Of a DNA stretch of 64,000 bases, positions 24,639 to 36,412 are shown piece by piece; position 1 is the stretch's first letter, and each line of letters opens with the position of its first letter. Where the stretch lies: assembly GCA_035772735.1 (NCBI GenBank), contig JASDFA010000016.1, positions 154,144,501 to 154,208,500 on the forward strand, written 5' to 3'. The position numbers were made by a program, and so were the translations under genes. This stretch comes from Datura wrightii. Lineage: Eukaryota; Streptophyta; Magnoliopsida; Solanales; Solanaceae. The notes under the pieces are model-generated. The model was not told where the DNA came from. It did no database searches and saw only the letters and a program-made list of their open reading frames with translations.

Positions 24639-25278
24639 GTATGTTCTTGAACTTTACCTCATTTTTGCTTGAATTTTCGATTCTTGAACATGTGTAGTGA
24701 TTGAAACTTGACCAAAGTGAGAATTAAGCTTGAATTCATTTAAGTTATGATTGATTGATGTTCATAGTATCGTTGTGAGTATATGAACTCAATGAACACA
24801 TGTTTTATTGAATTTTTGCGAAATTGTTAGCTAGGGTTGGAAATTGAATATGAAGAAGACTAAAATTGTTTGAAATGTTGAAAAAAATTGGGTTGTGCAT
24901 GTTGGGTGAATTGAATTATGTTGTGATTAATGTTGAATATGCTACGTAGACAAGGGCTTTTCGGGAGAATGAAATTGGTGAATTGCATAGGGTGTTGAGA
25001 ACAAAAATTTGGCTAAGTGCTATGATAGTGGAAGTGAATCATTGGCGATAATTTTATTCATTGTACGAAGTCTGAGTAGTACGTAGTAATTTTTCCATCG
25101 ATTTATATGAATGCACTAAGTCGGTTGAATGTTAAGAATGAGAAAAATCATGAATGTCTTGTCGAAATTGTTTTGATTGTGGCTAAAGACTAAGTGTGGG
25201 GTGACCTAATTAAACCCAACCTTAGTTGAAGCTAATTTTGACTTGAATAACATTGGGATTGTATGTTTGATTGTACAG
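24639..25278 (+). other. Predicted 5'-leader intron of the third ORF (element C), 640 nt
   Basis: Donor AAAG|GTATGTTCTTGA and acceptor TTGATTGTACAG|GAACAATG, five bases before the third-ORF ATG. The body is T/A-rich, as in plant introns. The same donor and acceptor frame occurs in D (37638-38273, minus) and F (49834-50529, minus). Not proven by RNA data. Confidence 0.6.
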
Positions 25279-25283
25279 GAACA

Positions 25284-26504
25284 ATGTCAGGATGGCAAGA
25301 CAAGGGAAAGGACGCATCCACATCGGGCACCGACAGAAAAAGAATAAGATTGGGAACAGCTGTTCCAGCAGCACCAGCAGTTCCGAGAGGCCAACGCCAA
25401 TAATACGGAATCCGATGGGTGACTGACGAAGGGAAGAAATGGTATGCAAAACACAAAGAAACCAAATACTTCCCGGAAGAGCATATATCAAGGGAGCCGC
25501 TGGCGCAGGAATTCCCGCGGATCATACTTCGGATTGACACCGCTAGGCTGAACTTCATCTTCGAAGAGCCTAGGGAGTGCAATCTCCATCTCATTCGAGA
25601 GTTCTATGCCAACTAGAACCCGACCCTCCGCAGTCACACTGTCAAGATCAGGGGGCAGGTTGTCACTTTTGAGCCCCATCACCTGAATGCCATCTTGGGA
25701 CCGCGGGACACAGACGCCCATGTCCTTCGGCAGCTGAACATCACTCCACCTTATGCGGACATCAGACGTACTCTATGTGGAGCCCGTTCGACAGCAAGGT
25801 GGAGCAGGCACAAGGAGAGGGGCTACCATCAGACACTGCCCTACTCGCAGATGAACAGGGAAGCCAGGATCTGGCTTAAAATTGTATGCTCATGCTTGAT
25901 CCCAGGGGTGCACATGACAGATGTCACCCGGGACCGAGTCTGCTTGGTGTATGCCCTGATGAAGGGGCTTGAAATAAATGTTGGGGCGGTGATCATCTCC
26001 GCCATGAAAAGAGCCCGACTACATCAGGGGCACAAATATGGGTTTGGTGGTTTACTTACCACGTTCCTGAGGGGCCACGATATCGAGGAGGAGGCCCTGG
26101 ATTACATCCCACAGATTGACAGGCGCGCCTTGGATGTTACCAAAACCAAGGCACCTGACACTACTCATGGGCCGGTGCTCACACTAGCCGAGCGACATGC
26201 TCGGGATGATTAGTATATGGCCCGCATTTACGGGATGCAGATGTTGTAGCTGTGCATTGGCGGGAGGCCTGCAACGGAGGATGAGCTATGGCAGCTCGAG
26301 TTGGATTATCCATTCAGGGAGAATGCCCGAGCTCTATGCAGAGTGGGGCCCGCATTTGTGGAGCCTGTAGATGATGACGTCCCCACCGATGAGGAGACAC
26401 GACGGGAGGACTCAGATGTGGAGTCAGATGAGGACAGCGGGGGCAATTCTGATATGGGAGATGAGGCAACGATACCTGATGAAGAAGTTGAATACTTCGA
26501 TTGA
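25284..26504 (+). pseudogene. Third ORF of element C (env-position ORF, plant-transposon-protein type)
   Basis: 406 codons from ATG at 25284 to TGA at 26504, in one frame with four internal stops (near 25401, 25614, 26212 and 26247). Residues 1-45 are basic and serine-rich (KGKDASTSG, KRIRLG). Residues about 50-290 form a folded domain with PREYNL-like and FEPHHLNAILG blocks. They resemble the Pfam family described as a putative plant transposon protein, found after pol in many plant Athila/Tat elements. Residues about 345-406 are strongly acidic (DDDVPTDEETRREDSDVESD). I see no signal peptide and no membrane segment, so a true envelope is unlikely. The function is unknown. Confidence 0.8.
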
Positions 26505-28276
26505 TCAGGGAGTTTCACCACCCACCTTTGTGATATGTTGAATTTTGTGAACACTGGGGACAATGTTCGATTTAAGTGTGGGGTGGGAGTAGTTAGGTGC
26601 CAGCTGTTTCGTTGTTGTTTTTGTTTATGTTTATGTGTTGTGTTGTTGTGCTTGTGAAAAATGTGACCCTGTGACTTTGTGTGGCGTGTCTGTAATTAAG
26701 TTGGTATTGTAATGAATGTTAAGTTGTTGTGTGTTGTGTTGAGCTGTTTTTGAATGGTTGTGTAAATATTTTTCTTTTCTATCGAAATTATCAAAATTTT
26801 TAAAATTTTTCGTTAAATTTCTTTTATGTTGGTTTTCTCGGCCTTTGTTTTCGGTGCTTTTACCGAGAATAGTCCCATTGAACCGAAGTCGTAGATAGTG
26901 ACTGTTCCCTATGATGGATGGATGACGACCATCTTAAGGGAAATGTAGTCGATAGGAGTAGTTTTTTTCTTTCGTTCTTTCTTTTGTTTGTGTCCTAAAC
27001 GTGTCGCTACTTCATGGCTCGAAATTCTTGCTACGTGTTGTACATGATATTAAGTTGCAAAGGTGATTCGTATGAAAGCATGCAAATGTGTAAACATGTT
27101 AAGATACCTAGGCCATAGAGTTCGATTCGGTGTGATCGAGGCTTAATGTGAACTCTTGTAATTAGTTGATTGAAGAGTCTATGAATATGTCTTGAGTTGA
27201 GCATGTGCATTGAGTGTGAGGTGAGGGTTCGATTATTCCATGCTATTGTGAAGTGTCTAGAACTTGCCTGGTGTGTACGAAATGAAATGAAGGATGTGTA
27301 TTGTAGGAAAGGATGTAGGCGTTTCTTTGATTAAACCGAAAGTTTCTCCATTATCATACCTACCTTGAATGTACATCCTAGTTAGCCCCATTGAGCCTTT
27401 AGCCTATTTTTTTCTTTCTTTGAAGAGGTACAAACTGAGCTTAATCCCTTCTTTCCATTAGCCCTGAATTTGATCCAAAACTCTTAAGCGCTCAAGAAAA
27501 ATAATTTTCCCACAGAGTAAAGGAGTGAGAATTGTGAAAAGGAAAGAAAAGCGGAAGTGGTGAAAGTTAAAGAAAAGGTCAAAGGTGCACTTGCTTAAAT
27601 TAAATAAACTAAAGATGTATAACTAATCTTTGCTAGTAAGTTGAGTATGCTTAAATAAATGGGAACAAGAACAAAGAAAAATATTCTTCAAGAATGGGAG
27701 GATGAAGAAAAAAAATGACCGTAATGATGGTGGGATGTATTGAAAAGCGCTTAAGGAAGCTAGTTGCTATTATTGGTTAGGCCAGTATTTGCTAGTTCCT
27801 TAGCTTACATTACAACCCGTTAAGTCCTACGTGATCTTACATCACTCGTCCTTATATTAGTGGAGTAATACACTAGAGGCAAGCCTATGGTTCATGACAT
27901 GATGGATGTGAATTCCTTGGGAGAGAGAGTGAAATTGTATTCATATACCCCGACATGTAGTGCTTTGGAAATCATATGATAGCAGAGGGGGTAGTTTTCT
28001 TGTTGTGTGAGGGCACATGCTTGACGAAAGATTAATTTCGTGTCGGATGTCTTGATCAGTTGATTTGCACGAGTTTTCCAAGATCAAGAATTGATTCTTG
28101 AGCTTAGGAGATCTTAATGTGATGTACTTCATTGTATTGATGAGACCATGCATGTTTTCTTGATGATTTCCTATATTAAATAATCGGTATAGCCGTAGCT
28201 TGAATTGTTGAGCCAAAGTAGCTATGCGTGAGTGTCAATTGCATGAGATGTGAGAATATTGTTCGAGGATGAACAA
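26505..28276 (+). other. Non-coding spacer between third ORF and 3' LTR (element C)
   Basis: 1.8 kb with no credible ORF. It is alignable along its length with the spacers of D (34646-36412, minus) and F (46791-48607, minus). A T/G-rich stretch follows the ORF, and an A/G-rich stretch lies near 27480-27740. Confidence 0.7.
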
Positions 28277-28296
28277 GGTTTTAAGTGTGGGGTAAG
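28277..28296 (+). promoter_or_regulatory. Polypurine-type tract of element C
   Basis: GGTTTTAAGTGTGGGGTAAG directly before TGATCTTGGG. The purine run is short, but the position is fixed by the LTR start and the block is the same in D and F. Confidence 0.8.
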
Positions 28297-29799
28297 TGAT
28301 CTTGGGCAGAATTGCATGCCCAAGTGATACTCAAATGATTCATTTCGACTTGTTTGTATATCATTATTGTGTACATTCTCATGTGATTTGTAGTTAAATG
28401 TGAATTTATACTAACCAACATGATTAGTGTTGTTTTGCAGCTAAAATGGAATTTTGGGAAGCTAAGATACATGTTGGTAAATCGGGAATGGACTTGGAAA
28501 CATGGAGTGGAAAAGGACAAGGAAGCGCAGCAAAAATAAGGGCTCCGCGATGGAGCCGTGTCACGCTGCCATTGTGGAGGCATTCTGCCTCGGGTGAATT
28601 AAATTTGGCAATTTCCAGTGGAGGTTCGCGTTACCTCCATGACACGGAGGCAGTGCTACGCGATGCACTCCGTGTCACGTTGAGTACAAATACCTGGGAC
28701 ATTAATTTTCAGTGTAGGTGCACGATAGCACCTAGGCACGTTGGCCAGGCTCCCCGATGCAGGCCATGGTACGCTGAGGTGAAATTGCTGATGAGCCAAA
28801 TTCAAGTGAGGGTCCACGATACCTCCGTGGCACGGAGGGAGTGCTCCGCGATACACTCTGTGCCACATTGCTTGTTATTCCGGGAAAAATTCTCAAGATT
28901 ATAAATAGCACACTTAGGTTTTATTTTAAACATTCTGACTTGGTTGAGCAAGAACGTGGGTTACAAGCAGTTGAGGGGACAAAAATTCTAGGGTTCTTCT
29001 CTATCTCTTTCTCTTTTATATCAATTGTTTGTATGAATTCTACTTATTTGATGATGTTTAATCCACAAATGAGTGGCTAAATTCACTTCTTGCTGAGGTT
29101 AAGAACAATTGTAGTGGAATGTAATTTTTAATCATTTCAGTTTTCATCTTTTCTTCAATGGTTGTTCTATCAATTCTTGTTCTTACTGCATTAATGTTTG
29201 GCCAATGTTAATGTATATCTAAAAAATCCAATTTTGATTTTGAAAAGGAAATAAATTGGAAAGATGTGAATTGATAGGATATGATCTCTTCTTAGTTTGG
29301 AAAATTGAGAATTGATTTACATTCAGAATAGAAATATATCTGAAAGTCTTATTAGTCAATTAAAGAATCGGGAATGTATGGCTAGAACATGAAATTATTT
29401 TATTATAGAAATGTAGATTAAGGCTCATGATTCTTAAGTTAGATAGGAGTTGAAAGTTCCAATCCATAGGCAATAATTTTTGACTAGCAACCGAAGAAAA
29501 GATTAACTGAATTGTATTGATAAATTAATTCCCTGCATGTTCGTTTAACCTTAGCTTGCTCATTACTATTGTTCAGACTCACTTTATAATTTTGCCTTAG
29601 ATTCTTATTAATTAGTAAACTCAAACTCTCAAAATATTATTTATTTGGTTTTCTGCATTCTTAAAGATATAGTTCATTAACACTTAAGTTAATTAGTACC
29701 GTAGCTCAGTCCCTGTGGGATCGATACTTGGCTTTACTTAAGCCACTTTACTACTTGTTCGACCACGTGCATTTCCGTGTAGTCACCACAACCCGAACA
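28297..29799 (+). repeat. 3' LTR of element C (A-like subtype)
   Basis: 1,503 bp, TGATCTTGGG to CGAACA. GC-rich dyads lie at 28540-28865 and TATAAATA at 28900-28907. It is much closer to the LTRs at 1-878 and 5045-6455 than to the 5' LTR of the same element. Confidence 0.92.
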
Positions 29800-29803
29800 C
29801 TAG

Positions 29804-29956
29804 CCACATTCAGCCCCGACCATTCTAGAGGCCATAGAGATGGCCAACATTACTGAGAGGGTAACCACTCCCCCTATTGACCCACCATTGAGTGCGCCGA
29901 CCATCGCCAACACCACGATTGCAGCGAAGGCACCTCCTCTGCAGGATGACAGGTAG
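29804..29956 (+). pseudogene. C-terminal end of the third ORF of element E-left
   Basis: Open for 50 codons up to TAG at 29954-29956 (PHSAPTILEAIEMANITERV...). It matches the reverse-strand sequence near 62550-62400 in the second E copy. Only the low-complexity tail is left, so no function can be read. Confidence 0.6.
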
Positions 29957-31500
29957 CTATGTTCCCTTCCCTATGTTTTTACATTATATGCTTTGGGGAT
30001 AAAGCATGCTTTTTAAAAAGAGGAGGGGGTGTACTTGTATTTTAGGTTTTCTTATTCATCTGAGGGTTTTTCTTGCCGTGTTTCTTTTCCCTCGGGCATG
30101 CTATCTAGTAGAACCGACATGTTTAGAATTTTATTTTTGTGATTTGTATTTAATTAGGAAGTAGCTTAGAAGTACTTATCCAATAAAGTGCACTAGTTTT
30201 GAAGATTTGAAAAATTGACCCTGTTTAAAAATTTTGATGGTTAGCTATGTACTTGTTGACTACGAAGCATGATTTCTGTGGATATTTCCATGTCATATAG
30301 TGTATTAACATGAGTAGTTCTTGTTAGCCATGTATAAAACAAATGGGTCGAGTGAATGCAAGTCATGTACCATGAGTGAGTGAGGTCTAATACCTAGTTT
30401 CATACTGTGTAGAGGATCTAGAACTTGCTCGGTTGGTCTTTGCATAGGTTTTAGGATGGTTGGTTAGGAAAGAATCATAGGTCATTCTTGTTTAACCCAT
30501 TTTTCGCTTAAATGACCCTACCAAAAATGATACGATTTCATTAATCTAAATTTTTGAGCCTTAAATAGATCATTTTTATTTGATTAACCAATTAACCATA
30601 CCCATTTTTTATGATGAATCTATTTTGGCCCTGGTCCCTCCTTGGATATTGTGAACCTCAACATAGGCAAAATACCTAAGTTGAGAGTGGCTAGAGTAGG
30701 GGTGCAGAAATAGTGGGAAGGTGAAAAAGGGAGAGAAAAGAAAAAAAGGTGAAAATAAGGTGTGGTGTGACAAAAAAATAAAAAGAAAAGAAAAAATTGG
30801 AAAACAAATATTCAAAAATTGAATGATGCATGAAAAGCTTGAAGGAATACACCACACTCATACAAGTACATAAAAAGGGTGAAAAATGAGGAAAAAGTGA
30901 AAGAAGCAAAAAGGGTAAAAAAAATGGAGCCACATGTATGTAGTACCAAGGAAGGGTTTAGTCACTTAAAAAAGATCCCATATCTAACATAAGCAGCCCG
31001 AAAGCCTACATTACAAGCCCAAGCAAGTCCTATAGTGATCCTAGCCTGACCATCTGACGAACCAAAGTATAAAAAATAAGAGCAAGCCTATGGTATCCGA
31101 TATGCAGTATTTGGAACATCTTTGTGAGAGTGAGAGTCTTGCTTGTTCAGTCTCATGATATATATTTTCATATCTGTGAGTGGGGAACTTTATTTGATGT
31201 GAGGGTACATGGTTTGTTTTTAACTCTTCTAGTGGTCTATGTAAAAAGCATTGGTGATAACTTGACTATCTGTTAATAGCTAGATGACATGTCTTCGTCA
31301 CTACTTATCATGTTTTGTGGTTGCTTGTAGTGCATGTATTGATTTGGTTCATGGAAAAGGGTCAAAATCTTTTTGAGTTAATAGTGCAAATTTTGTTTGA
31401 TGTTGGCTGTAGTATCCTAGGTTTATTTTCTAGTTAAGCGTCGTGTTTAGTTTTTATTTTCTTTGCCTGAGGACATGCAAAAGTCTTAAGTTGAGGATGT
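29957..31500 (+). other. Non-coding spacer of element E-left
   Basis: No credible ORF. 30715-30930 is a strongly purine-rich plus strand (runs of AAAAGAAAAG and GGTGAAAAA). The matching stretch in the second copy (about 61410-61650) is pyrimidine-rich on the plus strand. The spacer ends with AAGTTGAGGATGT just before the LTR, in place of a strong polypurine tract. Confidence 0.65.
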
Positions 31501-33173
31501 TGATGTGCTGTGAGTTTACAACACTTTCGACGCTTAAAATTGAGAAAATGGCATGGACTTAGGTATATTTATATGGATATAAAACACTTTTACTTTGATT
31601 TCTGGGAGAATAAGTGTTGGAGCAAAGATGTGGAAAAGAAGCCTTAAAATGCAAAAAAATCAGCCAAAGTATAAGTCTCAGTATGAGCCGTACCTTGATT
31701 ATACTAGTCGTACTAAGAATTATGATAAAAGTCAGAAGGCTGAAGTGAAAAGAAGGCAACAAACGACTCTTAGTACGAGCTGTAACTTGAGTCATGGAAT
31801 TGTTTAGAGAAAATTGCATAAAGGCGAACTCCTGGTATGGATGGACTCATGAATCGTAGCATCAATGTACGAACCATACCATGAGCCTTGGTGAACTTCC
31901 GAAGATTCTTCAATACTTGGTAGAACTTTAGACACTACAGACTATACGAGTTGTAGGAAAAAGGTAGGATTCGTACCACAACACTTGTGGAGAATTTTAG
32001 AAGATGACAAAGTTCTTAGGGCCAAACCACGGAAGCATTGTACGACTTGTAGGATGAAGGTACGAGTTATACCAGCCTGCCGACACTTAGCAAAATCTGC
32101 AGTAGCCAAGGACTTACGAGAAGTAGGTATGAGCCGTATAATCTTGCTATGGGTTGTAGGTCCAGTCGTGACACAGTCGGCACCAGATATGGAAAATTCC
32201 CTGTTAGCTTAGGAAAAGGTTTCTAATGTCTGTATAAATAGTTCTTATGTTTTTTTTAGTTAGAGAATGACATAATCGAATTAGTAGGCATGTGAAGAAA
32301 AATTTTTGTGAATTTTCATCAAGTTTTGAGGAGCAATTCTTGGGATCAAAATTCTTGATTTCCTACATTGTTCTTGAGATTGTTCTTTGATATTTAAATC
32401 TGGTTTTCTTCCAATTGTTGCTGTAAGTATTTAATTATGTGTTTGTCCATGGATGTAAATTGTAATCTTACAACCATGAGAGGCTAAAACCTCCACAACT
32501 AGGGGTTGTGAAAACCATGGTGGAGTAACGAAATAGTGTTACACAAAAGTGATTCAAAACCAATGCTAAACACTTGTATTGTATTCTCTTCATCTTTAAA
32601 TGTTTCTTAACAGTGTACAACGTTAGGATTTGCTCGAATTCTTTACATGCTTGAAGCTAGAGAAGTAGAGTTTAGGAAAAGAGAATTACAACATTACAAC
32701 AAAGCCTTGGTCTATAAGATCATTGTATTAAATTGAGATGTGGTCGCAGGAGAGTTAAATTTGGAACATATTGATAACGTTTAGTCTGAAATCACTCATG
32801 AGACCTGACCTGGTGATTGAGTAAAGACATCCAATAAGGACAAACCAGTCATTTTGATGAACCCTAGTTATCAGTTCTAAAAGTAAGCATTGGGATTGAT
32901 CATGTGTGTATACTCGAAGTAGTTATGAATCCATGGGGAACACGTACCCTAGTTGTTTGAAAATCTTGATTTAAATCAAAAATATAATCCTGTTTTAATA
33001 TTTTTTCTTTAGAACCCCCCAATTTGGAGATAACTCACGAACAAGTTTAATTATCGGCATTAGTCTAGATCTTACCCTATTCTCTGCGGGTTCTACCCCA
33101 ACCTCTTAGTTGGGTTCTTTATTGACAATGACCACTTCATTCTTTGTCAGGAAGTGTGAGTTTGAGCTTATCA
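31501..33173 (+). repeat. 3' LTR of element E-left
   Basis: 1,673 bp, TGATGTGCTG to TTATCA, with TGAT/ATCA inverted ends. The borders were found by comparison with the inverted copy at 59206-60853. It has TATAAATA at 32233-32240. Upstream (31670-32165) lie many copies of a short motif around TACGAGTCGTAC / ACGACTTGTA. Confidence 0.8.
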
Positions 33174-33216
33174 AGTCCCAAAACAATCCTCAGATGATTT
33201 CCATATTGTTGCTTAG
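33174..33216 (-). pseudogene. pol: Split-off piece of the RT of element H
   Basis: Read on the minus strand it encodes KQQYGNHLRIVLGL, the RT segment expected directly after the FIDDILVYS block found at 55738-55790 (minus). The two parts are separated only by elements D and F, and they share the duplicated CTTAG. Confidence 0.8.
33212..33216. other. Left target-site duplication of element D (CTTAG)
   Basis: CTTAG lies immediately left of TGTTCG at 33217 and again at 55738-55742, right after the other LTR of D. A third copy sits at 44536-44540 because that flank is duplicated. Confidence 0.85.
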
Positions 33217-34624
33217 TGTTCGACGCAAAACTACATGCAAGTGCACGTGGTCATACAAGTATAAAGTGGCTTTATTTCAAGCCAAGTATCGATCCCACAG
33301 GGACTGAACTACGGTAGTAATTAACCTAAGCGTTAGTGAACGATATCTCTATGAATGTAGATAAGTAAACAAATAATATTTTATTAGTTAAGATTACTAA
33401 AAAATAAGAACCTAAGTAGAGATTATAATTTGATGTATAAACAATAGCAATGAACAAGCTGAGGTTAAGGCAAGCATGCAGGGATGTAATTTCTTAATTC
33501 AAATCAGCTAATCTTCTCTTCGGTTGCTAGTCACAAATTAATCGCCTATGGATTGGATCTTTCGACTCCTACCCAATTAAAGAATCATGAGACCTTATTC
33601 TACATTTCTGTGATATAAGAAACTCATGCTCTAGCCATACATAACCGATTCCATAAATGACTAATAAGACTTTCAGATATATTTCTATTCTGAACGTAAA
33701 TCCATTCTCAATTTTCTCAACTAAGAAAAGATCATACCCTACCAATTCACATCTGTCCAATTACTTTCCTTTTCAAAATCAAAATTGGATTTCTAAGATA
33801 TACATTAATATTGGCCAAACATTAATGCAGTAAAAACAAGAATTGATAGAACAACCATTGAAGAAAAGATGAAAACTGAATTGATTAATGATTACATTCC
33901 ACTACAATTATCCTTAACCTTAGCAAGAGGTGAATTAGCCACTCATTTGTGGATTAAACATCTTCAAATAAGTAGAATTCATACAAGAAATTGAAATTAA
34001 AGAGAAAAAGGAAGAGAATAACCCTAAAATTTTCGTCCTCTCAACTGCCGGCTACCCACGTTCTTGCTCAAAAAAGTCAGAATGTTTAAAATAAAACCTA
34101 AGCGTGCTATTTATACTATTGGGAATTTTTCCCGGAATAACAAGCAACGTGGCACGGAGTGTATCGCGGAGCCTTGCCTCCGTGCCACAGTGCTATCGCG
34201 CACCTTCACTGGAACTTGAGGTTCCAGGTAATCACACTCAACGTGAGATGGAGTGCATCGCGGAGCACTACCTCCGTGCCACGGAGGTAAGGAGAACCTC
34301 TACTGTAATTTGACATATTTTCATCATCCCAGGCAGAATGCCTCCACGATGGTAGCGTGACACAGCGCCATCATGGAGCCCCTATTTTTGCCAACTTCCC
34401 TTGTCAACTTCCACTTCTTGCTTCCGAGTCCATCCCCGCACTTCACCAACATGTAGATTAGCTTCCAAAATTTCCTTCTGCCTGCAAAACAACGCTAATC
34501 ATGTTCGTTAGTATAAATTCACATTTTCCTAAGAATCACATGAGAATGTACACATAACAATAGATAAACAAGTGGAAATGAAGCATTTGAGTATCACTTG
34601 GGCATGAAATTCTGCCCAAGATCA
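33217..34624 (-). repeat. 3' LTR of element D
   Basis: 1,408 bp. The minus strand begins TGATCTTGGG at 34624 and ends CGAACA at 33217. TATA box at 34108-34115 (minus), with GC-rich dyads at about 34140-34385. Confidence 0.93.
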
Positions 34625-34645
34625 CTTACCCCACACTTAAAACCT
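34625..34645 (-). promoter_or_regulatory. Polypurine-type tract of element D
   Basis: The minus strand reads GGTTTTAAGTGTGGGGTAAG before TGATCTTGGG, the same block as in elements C and F. Confidence 0.8.
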
Positions 34646-36412
34646 TGTTCGTCCTCGAACAATACTCTTACATCTCATGCAATTGAAACCCATGCATAGC
34701 TAATTTGGCTCGACCATTCAAGCTTCGGCTATACAGATTATTTAAGATAGCAAATCATCAAGAAAACATGCATGGTTTCATCAATACAATGAAGTGCACC
34801 ACATTAAGACCTCCTAACCTCAAGAATCGATTCTCGATCTTGGAAAACTCGTGCAAATCAACTGATCAAGACATCCGACACGAAATTTTATCTCTCGTCA
34901 AGCATGTGCCCTCACAACACAAGAGAATTACCCCATTTGCCATCATAAGATTTCCAAAGAACTACGTGTAGGGGTATATGAATATGATTTTGCTCGCTCT
35001 CCCAAAGAATTCACATGCATCATGTCATGACCCATAAGCTTGCCTATAGTGTTTTACTCCACTAATATAAGGATGCGTGATGTAAGATCACGTAGGAATT
35101 AATGGGTTGTAATGTAAGCTAAGGAACTAGTAAATACTGGGCTAACCAATAATAGCAACTAGCTTCCCTAAGCGCTTTTCAATACATCCCGCCTTCATTA
35201 CGAACATTGCTTCTTCCTCCATCCTCTCATTCTTGAATTTTCTTCTTTGTTTTTATTCGCATTTCTTTAAGCACACTTGACTTACTAGCATAGAGTATTT
35301 ATGCATCTTATTTTTTTGTTTCTCATTTATTGATTTTCTTACTCTCTACTATTAATTAATCAATTTCAGCAAGTGCACCTTTGACCTTTTCTTTAGCTTT
35401 CACAACTTCCGCTTTCCTTCCGTTTCACAATTCTCACTCTTTTACCCTTTGGAAAAATTGTTTTTCTTAAGCGCTTAAGAGTTTTGGATCAAATTCACGG
35501 CTAATGAAAAGAAGGGGTTAAACTCGGTTTGTACCTCTCAAAGAATAGGCTAAAGGCTCAATGGGGATAACTAGGATGTAACATTCAAGGTAGGTATGAT
35601 AAGGTAGAAACTTTCAGTTTATTCAAAGAAATGCCTACATCCTTTCCTATAATCCACATCCTTCATTTCGTTTAGTATACACACCAGGCAAGTTCTAGAT
35701 ACTTCACAATAGCATGGAATAGTCAAAACCTCACCTCACACTCATTGCACATGCTCAACTTAAGACATATTCACAGACTCTTCAATAAGCTAATTACAAG
35801 AATTCACTATTAAGCCTCGATCACACCGAATCGAACTCTATGGCCTAGGTATCTCAACATGTTTAACACATTTGCATGCTTTCATACGAATCACACTTGC
35901 ATCATAATATCATGTACAACACGTAACAAGAATTCCGAACCATTAATTAGCGACGTGTTTGGGAAACAAACAAAAGAAAGAAGAAAAAAAGAAAAAAAAC
36001 TACTCCTATCGACTACATTTCCCTTAAGATGGTCGTCATCCATCCATCGTAGGGAACAATTGCTATCTACGACGTCAGTTCAATGGGACTATTCTCGGGA
36101 AAAGCACTGAAAATAAAAATCGAGAAACCCAACAAAAAAATTTCAACAAAAAATTTCGATAGAAAAAGATAAAAGATATAATTGAAAAATATTTACACAT
36201 CACACACAACAACAACTTAAGATTCATTACAACACCACATCAATTACAAACACGAAACACAGAGTCACAGGATCACAATTTGCAGAATCACAACAAACAT
36301 AAACACAACAGCTAGTACCTAACTACTCCCACCCCACACTTAAACCGAACACTGTCCCCAGTGTTCACACAATTGCAAAATATCACAAAGGTTGGGTGGT
36401 GAAACTCCCTGA
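34646..36412 (-). other. Non-coding spacer of element D
   Basis: Aligns with the spacer 26505-28276 of element C in reverse orientation. No credible ORF; short ORFs here are chance. Confidence 0.7.

Larger units (their letters stand above)
17017..29799 (+). mobile_element. Element C: full-length Athila copy with mismatched LTRs
   Basis: 12.8 kb with LTR, primer site, gag, PR, RT, RNase H, INT, third ORF, polypurine tract and LTR. It is the only plus-strand element here with every module present. The flanks differ (CAGAG at 17012-17016, CTAGC at 29800-29804), so there is no target duplication. The 5' LTR resembles the LTRs of element D, whereas the 3' LTR resembles those of element A. The copy therefore looks recombinant. 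It carries many stops and at least three frame changes. Confidence 0.88.
29800..33173 (+). mobile_element. Element E-left: 3' end of another Athila/Tat-like element
   Basis: Contains the last 50 codons of a third ORF, a spacer and a complete 3' LTR. The same sequence recurs inverted at 59206-62600, which defines the family. Its 5' part is missing because the 3' LTR of element C abuts it at 29799/29800. Its right end lies inside the RT of element H. Confidence 0.83.

Noticed and set aside
28297..28440. Repeated blocks at regular LTR positions as a CRISPR-like array
   Set aside because: The copies are whole LTRs thousands of bases apart with no repeat-spacer pattern, and the sequence is clearly plant nuclear.
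35859..36110. Short ORFs in spacers as small host genes
   Set aside because: They are not kept in frame among the C, D and F spacers, and they lack any recognisable domain.
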